Source: CALDCK01 sp050618055 (GTDB lineage Bacteria > Myxococcota_A > UBA9160 > SMWR01). From it: 64,000 nt of DNA. Positions 57,257 through 64,000 of this stretch are shown here, in pieces. Both the position numbers and the translations under genes were made by a program. The notes below the pieces were generated by a model. That model was not told the DNA's origin. It was given only the letters and a program-made list of their open reading frames with translations, and did no database searches. The stretch's first letter is position 1. Every line of letters starts with the position of its first letter. The DNA is taken from contig JBNLVK010000278.1 of the NCBI GenBank assembly GCA_050618055.1, forward strand, positions 9,109 through 73,108, read 5' to 3'.

Positions 57257-58989
57257 GGCACGTAGATCGGGCTCGTCCATGCCATGTGTCCGCTCGACTC
57301 GGTCACGCGCAGGTAGTAGAAGTCGCCGGACTCCGGCGCCTGCGGATCGCGCCAGCGGTCTTCGACCTCCACTGCGGACAGCAGGCGCCGGTACGCGACG
57401 CGCCCGTTCTTGAGGATCTCGACCTTCGCGATCTCGTCGGCAGCGCGCACGTCGAGCGTGAAGGAGTCGCCGTCGCGCCCGAGCCGCGGCAGGATGCGTG
57501 CGCCCGTCGTCGCGAAGCTGTGACCACCCTCGATGGCCTCCCAGATGGCGTCGCGTGTCAGCGCGCGGGCCCACACGCCGGCCAGGCCGGTGCGATGCGG
57601 TCGCAGCCGTGGGTTCCGCCCCGGATGTCCATTGTGGGTATCCCCCGAACCGATGAAGGCGAGGCGGTACCCCCGCTGCAGGGCGTCGAGGACGAACGAT
57701 CCACGCCTCGGGTTCTGCACCCGCACTGCGCAGCGGTAGCACTCCGAGCTCCCGTGCACGGAGAACAGCTCGACCGTGCGGACGAAACGCGGGTCGAAGT
57801 GGCTCCAGTCGGTAGCCATGCTGCTGCCGCCGCTGTGGTGGGGAACGGTCAGAACGGGGACGTCCTCGAGCTTCGCCAGCTCCGCCCACAGCTCCTCGAC
57901 CCGATCGAAGCGGGGGTCGGCGGCGGAGAGGAGCGGCAGCGAGGAGCTCGGCGAGAGCACGGTGAGGTGGCCCGTCGCCCAGTTGGTGTATTCGTAGCCG
58001 AACAGGGTCACGAAGCGTCCCGGCGCGTGGAATGCCTCGGCGGTCTCGATGAGGCCGCTCCAGCGCCCTGCGTCCAGGTGGAACGGACCGATCGCGTCGT
58101 GTTCGGTCAGCGCGGCGAAGTCGAGGCCTGCCGCGTCTCGCGCGTAGCGGTAGTAGTCCTCCGGTGCCCCCACGCCGTCGCTCCAGCCCGCGTGGCCGTG
58201 CAGGTCGCCCCAGTAGACGCGTCTCTCCGCCGCTTCGCCCGGTCGCCAGATCCGGCTCGAGATGCCGGACAGGCCGCTCGCCTCGTCGCTCGCGAAGACG
58301 GCCGGGACGGCTCCTTGCATGCCGCGGGTGCGGATCAGGTTGCCCCAACGGTCCAGCAGGCTGACGCGGGCCTCTACGCCATCTCCTTCCGGGCCGGGGC
58401 TGCGAGCCACGACCCAGAGGTCCGCCGGGGCTCCCGCCACGACGTCCAGGGTCGCCGCCGGCTCCACCCGACGAAAGGTGCCGTCGCCGTCCGCGTCCGT
58501 GAAGATCGCGAACCCCTGGTGCCTGCCGGCGAAGCGTCCGGCCGTCGCGTTCCGGTACTCGATCTCCACACGAGCGCCCGGGGCGAGCGCCCCCTCCTCG
58601 ACACGCAGCCAGATGGCGTCGTGCAGCGTCCCGTCCGGAGAGACCCGCAGCGCCCGGAGTCGCGCCGTGGACCCTTCGACGTGGAAGTCGATGAAGCCGG
58701 GGGCCCTGGGGTCTTCGATCTGGGGTGCCGTCCAGCCCCACTCGGGCCAGACGTGGAGCGCGATGGCGCCTCCCTGGCGGATGCCCTCTCCCGACGCTTC
58801 GTAGCCGAGGGTCCAGGTTCCCGGCGACTCCACCTCCACCGCCGTCGCAGGCTCGAGGGTCACGCGGCCTGCCCCGTCTCCGAGCCGAGGGGGATCGGCA
58901 TCCGAACAGGCGAGCCACACCAGGCACGCCAGGGCGATTCCGAGAGCCGGCGGCCGGCACGGCGTCTTCCGGAGGCTCGATCGACTCAC
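57253..58989 (-). CDS. DUF3604/PHP-like lipoprotein
   Basis: 578 residues from a GTG at 58989. Lipobox LACLVWLACS with acylated Cys at about 28. The C-terminal half is a DUF3604/PHP-type metal hydrolase: RVYWGDLHGHAGWSDGVG, FAALTEHDAIGPFHL, VPVLTVPHHSGGSSM and FIGSGDTHNGHPG give the His/Asp metal set. The N-terminal half is beta-rich. DUF3604 proteins sit with sulfatases and sugar-acting enzymes. It is coupled by ATGA to the fusion gene. Confidence 0.87.
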   Translation of the reverse strand: MSRSSLRKTPCRPPALGIALACLVWLACSDADPPRLGDGAGRVTLEPATAVEVESPGTWTLGYEASGEGIRQGGAIALHVWPEWGWTAPQIEDPRAPGFIDFHVEGSTARLRALRVSPDGTLHDAIWLRVEEGALAPGARVEIEYRNATAGRFAGRHQGFAIFTDADGDGTFRRVEPAATLDVVAGAPADLWVVARSPGPEGDGVEARVSLLDRWGNLIRTRGMQGAVPAVFASDEASGLSGISSRIWRPGEAAERRVYWGDLHGHAGWSDGVGAPEDYYRYARDAAGLDFAALTEHDAIGPFHLDAGRWSGLIETAEAFHAPGRFVTLFGYEYTNWATGHLTVLSPSSSLPLLSAADPRFDRVEELWAELAKLEDVPVLTVPHHSGGSSMATDWSHFDPRFVRTVELFSVHGSSECYRCAVRVQNPRRGSFVLDALQRGYRLAFIGSGDTHNGHPGRNPRLRPHRTGLAGVWARALTRDAIWEAIEGGHSFATTGARILPRLGRDGDSFTLDVRAADEIAKVEILKNGRVAYRRLLSAVEVEDRWRDPQAPESGDFYYLRVTESSGHMAWTSPIYVP

Positions 58990-59074
58990 CGGTTCTCCAC
59001 CCGGGCGAACCTACCAGAGTCTGGAGCGAAGCCGCCGTTCCGTGGAGCTCATTCCGGTAGCCCGAACCCGCGCC

Positions 59075-60424
59075 CTATTCGGGCTCGATGTAGCCGAGGG
59101 CCCGGAGCGCCTCGCGGCTCTCTTCGGTGAGGGCTTCGTCGGGCACCCTGGCCGGGCGCGGCCGGTTCGTCGCGCCAGTCGTTCGCCGCGACAGATCCTC
59201 GAGCATGTCGGCGCCTCGCTGGGGCTCGTCGCGGAGGCGGTCGTGAAGCTCGCCCGGATCCTCTTCGAGATGGAAGAGCGCCGACCGCTGCGTGTCCGCA
59301 TCGTGGTGCAGCCTCCAGGGCCAGATCGTGAGCGCGCGCTTGTTCCACTTCTCGAACTCGAGTGTCGAGAAGATCGCGCGACGAGACGAAGCGGCGGCGA
59401 GGTCGAGCGAGCGTCCGTCGACGTGCCCCGGCACCGGGAGCCCCACCAGCGAGAGCAGGGTCGGCACCAGGTCCACGAGCTCGACCGGCGCCCGCACGCG
59501 GCGGCCCGCCGGCAGGCTCCCTGGGTGGCGCAGGATCAACGGAACGCGGATCGACTCTTCGAACAGAGCCTTGTTGTGGAACCGCTGACCGTGCTCCCAG
59601 AACTCCTCTCCGTGGTCGGACGTCAGCACGACCACGGTTTCGTCCGCGAGGCCCCGTCGTTCCAGCCCGTCGACCAGGCGACCGAACCAGTGATCGCCGT
59701 AGGAGACCTCGCCGTGGTAGTAGGCCCGGATGCGCTCGCGATCCGCCGCGTCGAGATCCGGCGCGAGGGCGCCCCCTGCGCCGTCGCGGACCGGCCCGGA
59801 GTAGTCGCGCCCGTAGCGGTCGAAACGGGGCGGGGGCGTGTAGGGCCAATGCGGGTCGATGGCGAGAACGAACAGGAAGAAGGGCGAGCGGGCGCCGTCC
59901 AGCCAGCGGAGAGCCCGCCGCGTGACCCGTCCGGCGTCGGCGACCAGCTCGCCGGACGCGACCCGCCCCTTCGCGCGACGCTGGTAGAGCTCGACGTACT
60001 CGTCCCAGCCCTGGTCGAAGCCGTAGGCAGAGCCCACGTTGGGGTTCGCAACGATCGCCGCCGTCGCGTAGCCGGCATCCGAGAGCCGCTCGGCGAGCGT
60101 CTCGACTTCCTGGGGGAGGGCTTCGTCGCGCTGGTTGAGGCCGTGGGTGTCCGGGTGCTGTCCGGTCAGGATCGACGCCACGGACGCCCGCGTCCACGAG
60201 GTCGGCGCGTAGGCACGCTCGAAGAGGACGCCCTCTGCCGCGAAGGCATCGATCCTGGGCGTCTCGACCGTCGGGTTGCCGTACGCGCCGAGGGCGTCCG
60301 CGCGCAGCGTGTCGATCACGAAGAGCAGGACGTTGTGGCGCGGCGGGTCGGAGGGCGGCGGGTCTGCGGCGGGCCCGCAGGAGACCAGCGGCACCGCGAG
60401 CAGGATCCACCGGAGAGTTCCCAT
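59075..60424 (-). CDS. Sulfatase-fold lipoprotein with Thr at the nucleophile position
   Basis: 449 residues. Lipobox-like VPLVSC (Cys16). Alkaline phosphatase/sulfatase fold: NVLLFVIDTLRADALGAYG (metal Asp38), then APTSWTRASVASILTG, and VVLTSDHGEEFWEHG. The position occupied by formylglycine Cys/Ser in true sulfatases appears to be Thr75 (T-x3-R79), as in phosphoglycerol-transferase-like members; an alternate alignment on Ser76 is possible. It may therefore hydrolyse or transfer phosphoesters rather than sulfate esters. It ends in LGYIEPE. Confidence 0.87.
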   Translation of the reverse strand: MGTLRWILLAVPLVSCGPAADPPPSDPPRHNVLLFVIDTLRADALGAYGNPTVETPRIDAFAAEGVLFERAYAPTSWTRASVASILTGQHPDTHGLNQRDEALPQEVETLAERLSDAGYATAAIVANPNVGSAYGFDQGWDEYVELYQRRAKGRVASGELVADAGRVTRRALRWLDGARSPFFLFVLAIDPHWPYTPPPRFDRYGRDYSGPVRDGAGGALAPDLDAADRERIRAYYHGEVSYGDHWFGRLVDGLERRGLADETVVVLTSDHGEEFWEHGQRFHNKALFEESIRVPLILRHPGSLPAGRRVRAPVELVDLVPTLLSLVGLPVPGHVDGRSLDLAAASSRRAIFSTLEFEKWNKRALTIWPWRLHHDADTQRSALFHLEEDPGELHDRLRDEPQRGADMLEDLSRRTTGATNRPRPARVPDEALTEESREALRALGYIEPE

Positions 60425-60442
60425 TCGCCGAACGTACCGGAA

Positions 60443-61351
60443 TCAGGGCTCCTGCCGGCGCTCCCCTCGGCTCCCCGGCCTTCGTGGCCGGAGTCGCGCG
60501 CGATACCGCGCGAGGGCGAACAGGCCCGACGCCAGGAGCAGGCCGCTGCCCGGCTCGGGGACTGCCACGAGGGTGCTGCTCCGGCCGACCGTGCTGCCGG
60601 CCTCGGCCGACGCGTAGCGCTCCTGGGAGGCCTGGCGCGATCCGGAGGCGGCGGAGGTGCGGATGCGCGCTCGCGCCACCCGCTGGAGCGTCGGGCGGGT
60701 CGCGGACGTCTCCCACGCGATCGCTCTCGGCGCGCAGTCCCGGTCCGCGGTCTCGTCGATGCGGGCCCGCTGGACCCTGGAGCGGCGGAAGGCCACGGCC
60801 TGGCCGGACACGACGCACGAGCCCGACGACGGATCGCGCATTGCGTCCTCCGCGGCGATCTCCTCCACGACGGTCCGCCACCACTCCCGGGTGCGCCCCT
60901 GGTGCCGTCCCAGGATCTCCAGCATCAGCATCCCGGCCTCGCTCTTCGCGAGCTCGTCCTCGATCTCCTCCGATCGCGCCGACGGCATCCCCGCCGCGTC
61001 CGACACCGCGAACGCGCGATGGGTCGCGGCGACCGGGGTGACGAGCCGCAGGAAGTCGTGCCAGTCGCGCAGGAAGCTCTGCCAGTCCCGGTCGGACAGC
61101 GTGCGCCGGGACGTGCGATCGAACGCGATGTCCAGCGTGTTCGTCACGTGGAGGTACTGCACCAGCAGCGACGCCTCGGCGAGCCGGAAGGTCCGGGGCG
61201 GCGCGTGGAACGATTCCGCGCGCGAAGCCGCGTCGACCGTGAGCGCCCGCTCGTCGAACCCGAGATGGGTGATCGAGTCGGCCGCTCCGCCCGGGGCATG
61301 CCCGAGCACGGCAGCGAGGGTGAACAGAACGAAGGATCTCCGGCAACGCAT
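60443..61351 (-). CDS. PEP-CTERM sorted secreted protein
   Basis: 302 residues. A signal peptide (1-24) and a helical body (LVQYLHVTNTLDIAFDRTSRRTLSDRDWQSFLRDWHDFLRLV). The C-terminus is a sorting signal: VPEPGSGLLLASGLFALARYRARLRPRR, the PEP motif, a hydrophobic helix and a basic tail. Exosortase should cleave at PEP and anchor the protein outside. The only exosortase in the window is XrtH-like, 37 kb away. Body function unknown. Confidence 0.85.
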   Translation of the reverse strand: MRCRRSFVLFTLAAVLGHAPGGAADSITHLGFDERALTVDAASRAESFHAPPRTFRLAEASLLVQYLHVTNTLDIAFDRTSRRTLSDRDWQSFLRDWHDFLRLVTPVAATHRAFAVSDAAGMPSARSEEIEDELAKSEAGMLMLEILGRHQGRTREWWRTVVEEIAAEDAMRDPSSGSCVVSGQAVAFRRSRVQRARIDETADRDCAPRAIAWETSATRPTLQRVARARIRTSAASGSRQASQERYASAEAGSTVGRSSTLVAVPEPGSGLLLASGLFALARYRARLRPRRPGSRGERRQEP

Positions 61352-61471
61352 GGGAGTCTTCGCTATCGGTCGCCCTGCTGGCGCCGTTACGGCCCCGAAC
61401 GATTTCGAGCGTGCGGATCCGCCTTTTGGCGGAGCCCGCGCGGGAAACCCCGTACCCGCCCGCCGGCCCTG

Positions 61472-61550
61472 GGGAATGTCTGCACGAGCCGGCTGCTCGG
61501 GCCATCCGTCTGGGATGGCCCGAGCGAAACCGCTTCGTGCAGACACTCCC
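61472..61550. repeat. Nested hairpin element (repeat element copy 2)
   Basis: Outer 16-bp arms 61472-61487 and 61535-61550, with one mismatch. They share GGGAATGTCTGC...GCAGACACTCCC with the hairpin at 31179-31212. An inner perfect 13-bp stem (61495-61507 and 61513-61525) lies between them. The right end holds the sigma-factor stop codon (61550-61552), so it may terminate that transcript. Confidence 0.65.
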
Positions 61551-62533
61551 TAGCCGAGCACGTACCGGTAGCCGTTGCTCCGCCAGGGCAGGCCCAGCTC
61601 CTCGCTCACGTCCGCGAGCACCTCGGGGCTGAAGAAGTGGTAGAGGATGTGGGCGACGCGTCCGTCTTCGACGCGGAAGCGCACCACGTCCCGCACCACC
61701 GGGCCCGCGTCGTGGTCGTACCAGATGAGCATGACCGGCTCGCCGTGCACGACGCGCAGCTCGCCGCGCGGGGCGTCGCGGTTGCCCTCCAGCAGCTCCG
61801 GGTAGACGGCGTGGTCGAGGGACGAGAAGAGCGTGTGGTGGAGGCTGCCCGTCTTCGGGTCGAGCATGGCGTCGCGGCCGAACTCGCCCGCCATGCCCGA
61901 GATGGCGGCGCTGCCGTTCTCGAGCACCAGCGCCGTCAGCCGCTCGACGTCGCGGGCGTTGAAGGCGTCGCAGAAGGCGTCCAGCACCTCGGGCACCACG
62001 CGCTCGGCTCCCTTCGGATCGGCGTCGTCCGAGAGCTTGCCGCGGCCGCGGTGGAGCGCCGACTTGACGGCGCCGGTCGTCGTGCCGAGCACCTCGGCGA
62101 TCTCGGCCAGGCGGAAGTCGAACACGTCCTTCAGCAGCACGGCGGCCCGCTCCTGGGGGCCCAGGTCGCCGATCAGCGCGGCGGCGGCGGCGCGCGTGTC
62201 CGAGGGACCTTGCGGCTCGGCGGCCGGCTCGGGCAGCTCGCCCAGCGCCAGCTCGCGGGTGCGGCGCAGCCGGTCGATCCACAGGTTCGACGCCACGCGC
62301 AGCAGCCAGGCCCGCGGGTTGCGCAGCGCAGGGTAGACGTCGCCCATGGTCGAGAACGCCCGCATCAACGTGTCCTGCACCAGGTCCTCGGCGTCCCATG
62401 GGCTGCGCGTCAAGCCCCGGCAGTAGCGGTAGAGCTCGGGCCGCAGCGGCTCGAAGGTCTCGATGAAGCGGTGCCAGCTGCGGCGCAGCTCGAGGGCCAG
62501 GTCGTCGGTCGGGATCGCGGTGTCGTGGCTCAT
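61550..62533 (-). CDS. ECF-type RNA polymerase sigma factor with SnoaL-like C-terminal domain
   Basis: 327 residues. Region 2 (about 25-95, RYCRGLTRSPWDAEDLVQDTLMRAFSTM and RAWLLRVASNLWIDRLRR) and region 4 (about 118-170, LGPQERAAVLLKDVFDFRLAEIAEVLGTTTGAVKSALHRGRGKL) are clear. The last 150 residues form a SnoaL/NTF2-like domain (VLDAFCDAFNARDVERLTALVLENGSAAISGMAGEFGRDAML), as in SigJ/ECF41-type factors, whose C-terminus modulates activity. No anti-sigma gene is adjacent; the domain may take that role. Confidence 0.9.
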   Translation of the reverse strand: MSHDTAIPTDDLALELRRSWHRFIETFEPLRPELYRYCRGLTRSPWDAEDLVQDTLMRAFSTMGDVYPALRNPRAWLLRVASNLWIDRLRRTRELALGELPEPAAEPQGPSDTRAAAAALIGDLGPQERAAVLLKDVFDFRLAEIAEVLGTTTGAVKSALHRGRGKLSDDADPKGAERVVPEVLDAFCDAFNARDVERLTALVLENGSAAISGMAGEFGRDAMLDPKTGSLHHTLFSSLDHAVYPELLEGNRDAPRGELRVVHGEPVMLIWYDHDAGPVVRDVVRFRVEDGRVAHILYHFFSPEVLADVSEELGLPWRSNGYRYVLG

Positions 62534-62612
62534 GGGGAGAAGACGGATCCGGACCCGGAAAGGATACGCCGGCGGGTGTCGCGCCCGGCGATCGCCGGCT
62601 CGGCCGGCCCCC

Positions 62613-63407
62613 CTACGCGGGCGCGCCCGGCAGCCGGGGGGCCTCGGCCTTGCGGCCGATGTACTCGCAGAAGGCGCCGGGCACCACCACCTTCGAGCGG
62701 GCCTGCTCGAAGCCGCCGGCGCGCATGGCGGCCACCACCTCGGCCGGCTCGACGCACTGGTCGATGGTGTCCCAGTAGTAGTCCATCAGCTCCTTGGCGT
62801 CGCGGCTGCGCGTGGCCAGGTAGGTGAGGCCGGGAATGACCTTGGCCCAGGCGAATTTGGTGAGCGCGTGGCCCAGGCCCTTGCGCGGCACGTGGCTCTC
62901 CAGGATCCACAGCGTCCCGCCCGGCTTCAGCACGCGGCAGTACTCGCCGAAGGCCGCCTTCAGGTCGGAGACGTGGCGCAGCGCGATGCCCATGGTCACG
63001 AAGTCGAAATGGTCGCTGCGGAAGGGCAGGGCCTGGGCGACGCCACGCGACAGCGGGATGTCGACCTTGCGGCGCGCCTCGCGCAGCATGCTGCGGTTCG
63101 GATCCACGCCGAACACGCGACCCTCGGGCCCCACGATCTTCACGGCGCCCATCGACACCGCCGCCGTCCCGACCGCCACGTCGAGCACCTTCATGCCGGG
63201 CTTCAGACCGTTGAAGCGCAGCGACAGGCGCCGGTAGTGGACGCCGCCGTTCAGGAAGATCCGCTCGACGGTGTCGTAGTGATGCGCCGACTTGTCGAAC
63301 AGGTCCTGGACGTAGTCCTGGCGATCGTCCGGCTTCGCGTACCACTCGGTGAGGGGAACGTGGGGCGGGTGCTCCCCGGGAAGGTTCGACTCGTGGCGCT
63401 CGGGCAT
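62613..63407 (-). CDS. UbiE/COQ5-like SAM-dependent methyltransferase
   Basis: 264 residues from the ATG at 63407. QDYVQDLFDKSAHHYDTVERIFLNGGVHYRR is the UbiE-type start, then KVLDVAVGTAAVSMGAVKIVGPEGRVFGVDPNRSML is the SAM-binding loop, and FDFVTMGIALRHVSDLKAAFGEYCRVLKPGGTLWILE is the conserved post-motif region. UbiE methylates demethylmenaquinone and ubiquinone precursors. Whether this is the main quinone enzyme or a relative acting on another lipid is not decided. It lies 79 bp upstream of the sigma gene on the same strand. Confidence 0.88.
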   Translation of the reverse strand: MPERHESNLPGEHPPHVPLTEWYAKPDDRQDYVQDLFDKSAHHYDTVERIFLNGGVHYRRLSLRFNGLKPGMKVLDVAVGTAAVSMGAVKIVGPEGRVFGVDPNRSMLREARRKVDIPLSRGVAQALPFRSDHFDFVTMGIALRHVSDLKAAFGEYCRVLKPGGTLWILESHVPRKGLGHALTKFAWAKVIPGLTYLATRSRDAKELMDYYWDTIDQCVEPAEVVAAMRAGGFEQARSKVVVPGAFCEYIGRKAEAPRLPGAPA

Positions 63408-63478
63408 GGCGGGTACCTCTCCACCCGAGCGTGCGTGTCGCGGCCGCCGGGCGCAAGGTCCGGCCGGTCGATTCGACC

Positions 63479-64000
63479 TCAGCGATCGATGTAGCCGAGC
63501 GCCTCGAGGGCGCGCCGCGACGCCTCGTCCACCGATCCCACCGGGCCCTCCAGGGCCGACGCGCGCAGTGTGTCGAGCTGCCCCTGAAGGCGCTCCAGCA
63601 GCGCCTTCGCCAGCTCGGGTCGCTTCTCGGACAGGTCGTTGGTCTCGTAGGGGTCTGCGACCAGGTCGTAGAGCTCGACGCCGAGCTGCGTGTTCCACAA
63701 CAGCTTGTGCCGCGCGTCCTGGATGGCGTAGGCCTCGCCGGGCTCGAAGTTGCTGCGGATGGCGTGCTGTACCAGGTCGTCCAGCGAGGGCCGGGCCGGC
63801 AGCGGACGCGGCGGGCGCGGCGGGCGCGGCGGGAACGATCGCCGCTGCGCCAGCGCCACGGTGTCGGCGGCGCCGGGGTCGGACGCGCCGGAGAGCTCCG
63901 GCACCAGCGAGCGCCCCGGCAGTCCGTCGGGCGCCGGCACGCCGGTCAGCTCGAGCAGCGTCGGCAGCAGGTCCACGTGCTGCACCACCTGGCCCACGCG
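63479..64000 (-). CDS. Sulfatase-fold protein, C-terminal part
   Basis: The frame is open from the window edge to a stop at 63479; at least 172 residues of the C-terminus are visible. VDLLPTLLELTGVPAPDGLPGRSLVPELSG is the typical late sulfatase block (compare VDLVPTLLSLVGLPVPGHVDGRSL in the gene at 59075). HKLLWNTQLGVELYDLVADPYETNDLSEKRPELAKALLERL is the C-terminal subdomain. The end ALEALGYIDR matches the LGYIEPE end of the paralogue. The active site is outside the window. Confidence 0.85.
   Translation of the reverse strand, partial: RVGQVVQHVDLLPTLLELTGVPAPDGLPGRSLVPELSGASDPGAADTVALAQRRSFPPRPPRPPRPLPARPSLDDLVQHAIRSNFEPGEAYAIQDARHKLLWNTQLGVELYDLVADPYETNDLSEKRPELAKALLERLQGQLDTLRASALEGPVGSVDEASRRALEALGYIDR

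Overview
The window is GC-rich bacterial chromosome, tightly packed, with frequent GTG/TTG starts and many 1-4 bp start/stop overlaps. PEP-CTERM/exosortase sorting, a GldA/GldF/GldG-type ABC exporter, a sigma-54 activator, ExbB/ExbD/TonB parts, several sulfatases and acyl-CoA dehydrogenases suggest a Gram-negative of deltaproteobacterial (Myxococcota/Desulfobacterota-like) or similar uncultured lineage. This placement is inference; no rRNA or other phylogenetic marker is present.

Layout. 1-4.7 kb: a partial acyl-CoA dehydrogenase/flavin monooxygenase, a GlxA-type AraC regulator, a short-chain dehydrogenase, a polyphosphate kinase 2 and a MarR regulator. The MarR gene is divergent from a secreted protoglobin, and a matched pair of palindromic operators lies between them. 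5.5-12 kb (minus strand): arsenite efflux (acr3, arsR), a cytochrome c/sugar-dehydrogenase fusion, an animal-type haem peroxidase and an FAD amine-oxidase-like protein. 12-14 kb: acyl-CoA dehydrogenase plus TetR. 14-16.4 kb: two VapBC modules (the first toxin internally deleted, the second flanked by a 45-bp duplication of the end of the neighbouring sigma-54 activator gene), then the activator itself. 16.5-22.6 kb: lactone oxidase-like protein, a two-component pair, a DUF455/ATP-grasp pair and a secreted retropepsin. 23-31 kb: exosortase H with its membrane partner, a TPR protein, a 1090-residue calcium-binding-type repeat protein, and TonB/ExbB/ExbD. 31-37.8 kb: a dipeptidase-like hydrolase, a Gld-type ABC exporter and aroA. 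37.9-42 kb: a class V aminotransferase, serA and purA. 42-47.4 kb: two membrane proteins, a secreted protein and two paralogous lipoproteins.

47.4-54.3 kb: a 6.8-kb genomic island inserted in a tRNA-Lys gene. It is bounded by 23-bp direct repeats and carries a tyrosine integrase and seven cargo genes, all on the plus strand. The cargo looks like defence: an XRE-ImmA regulator/protease, a DUF4145 protein, a zinc-ribbon protein, a Shedu-like (DUF4263) nuclease, an unrecognised 230-residue protein and an unrecognised 477-residue protein with a C-terminal PD-(D/E)XK signature. This is the best candidate for an undescribed system.

54.3-64 kb (minus strand): a 992-residue fusion (membrane glycosyltransferase-like, TPR and arylsulfotransferase-like modules), a DUF3604 lipoprotein, a sulfatase-fold lipoprotein, a PEP-CTERM protein, an ECF sigma factor with a SnoaL-like tail, a UbiE-like methyltransferase and the end of another sulfatase. 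A dispersed hairpin element whose arms contain stop codons occurs at 31.2 kb and 61.5 kb.
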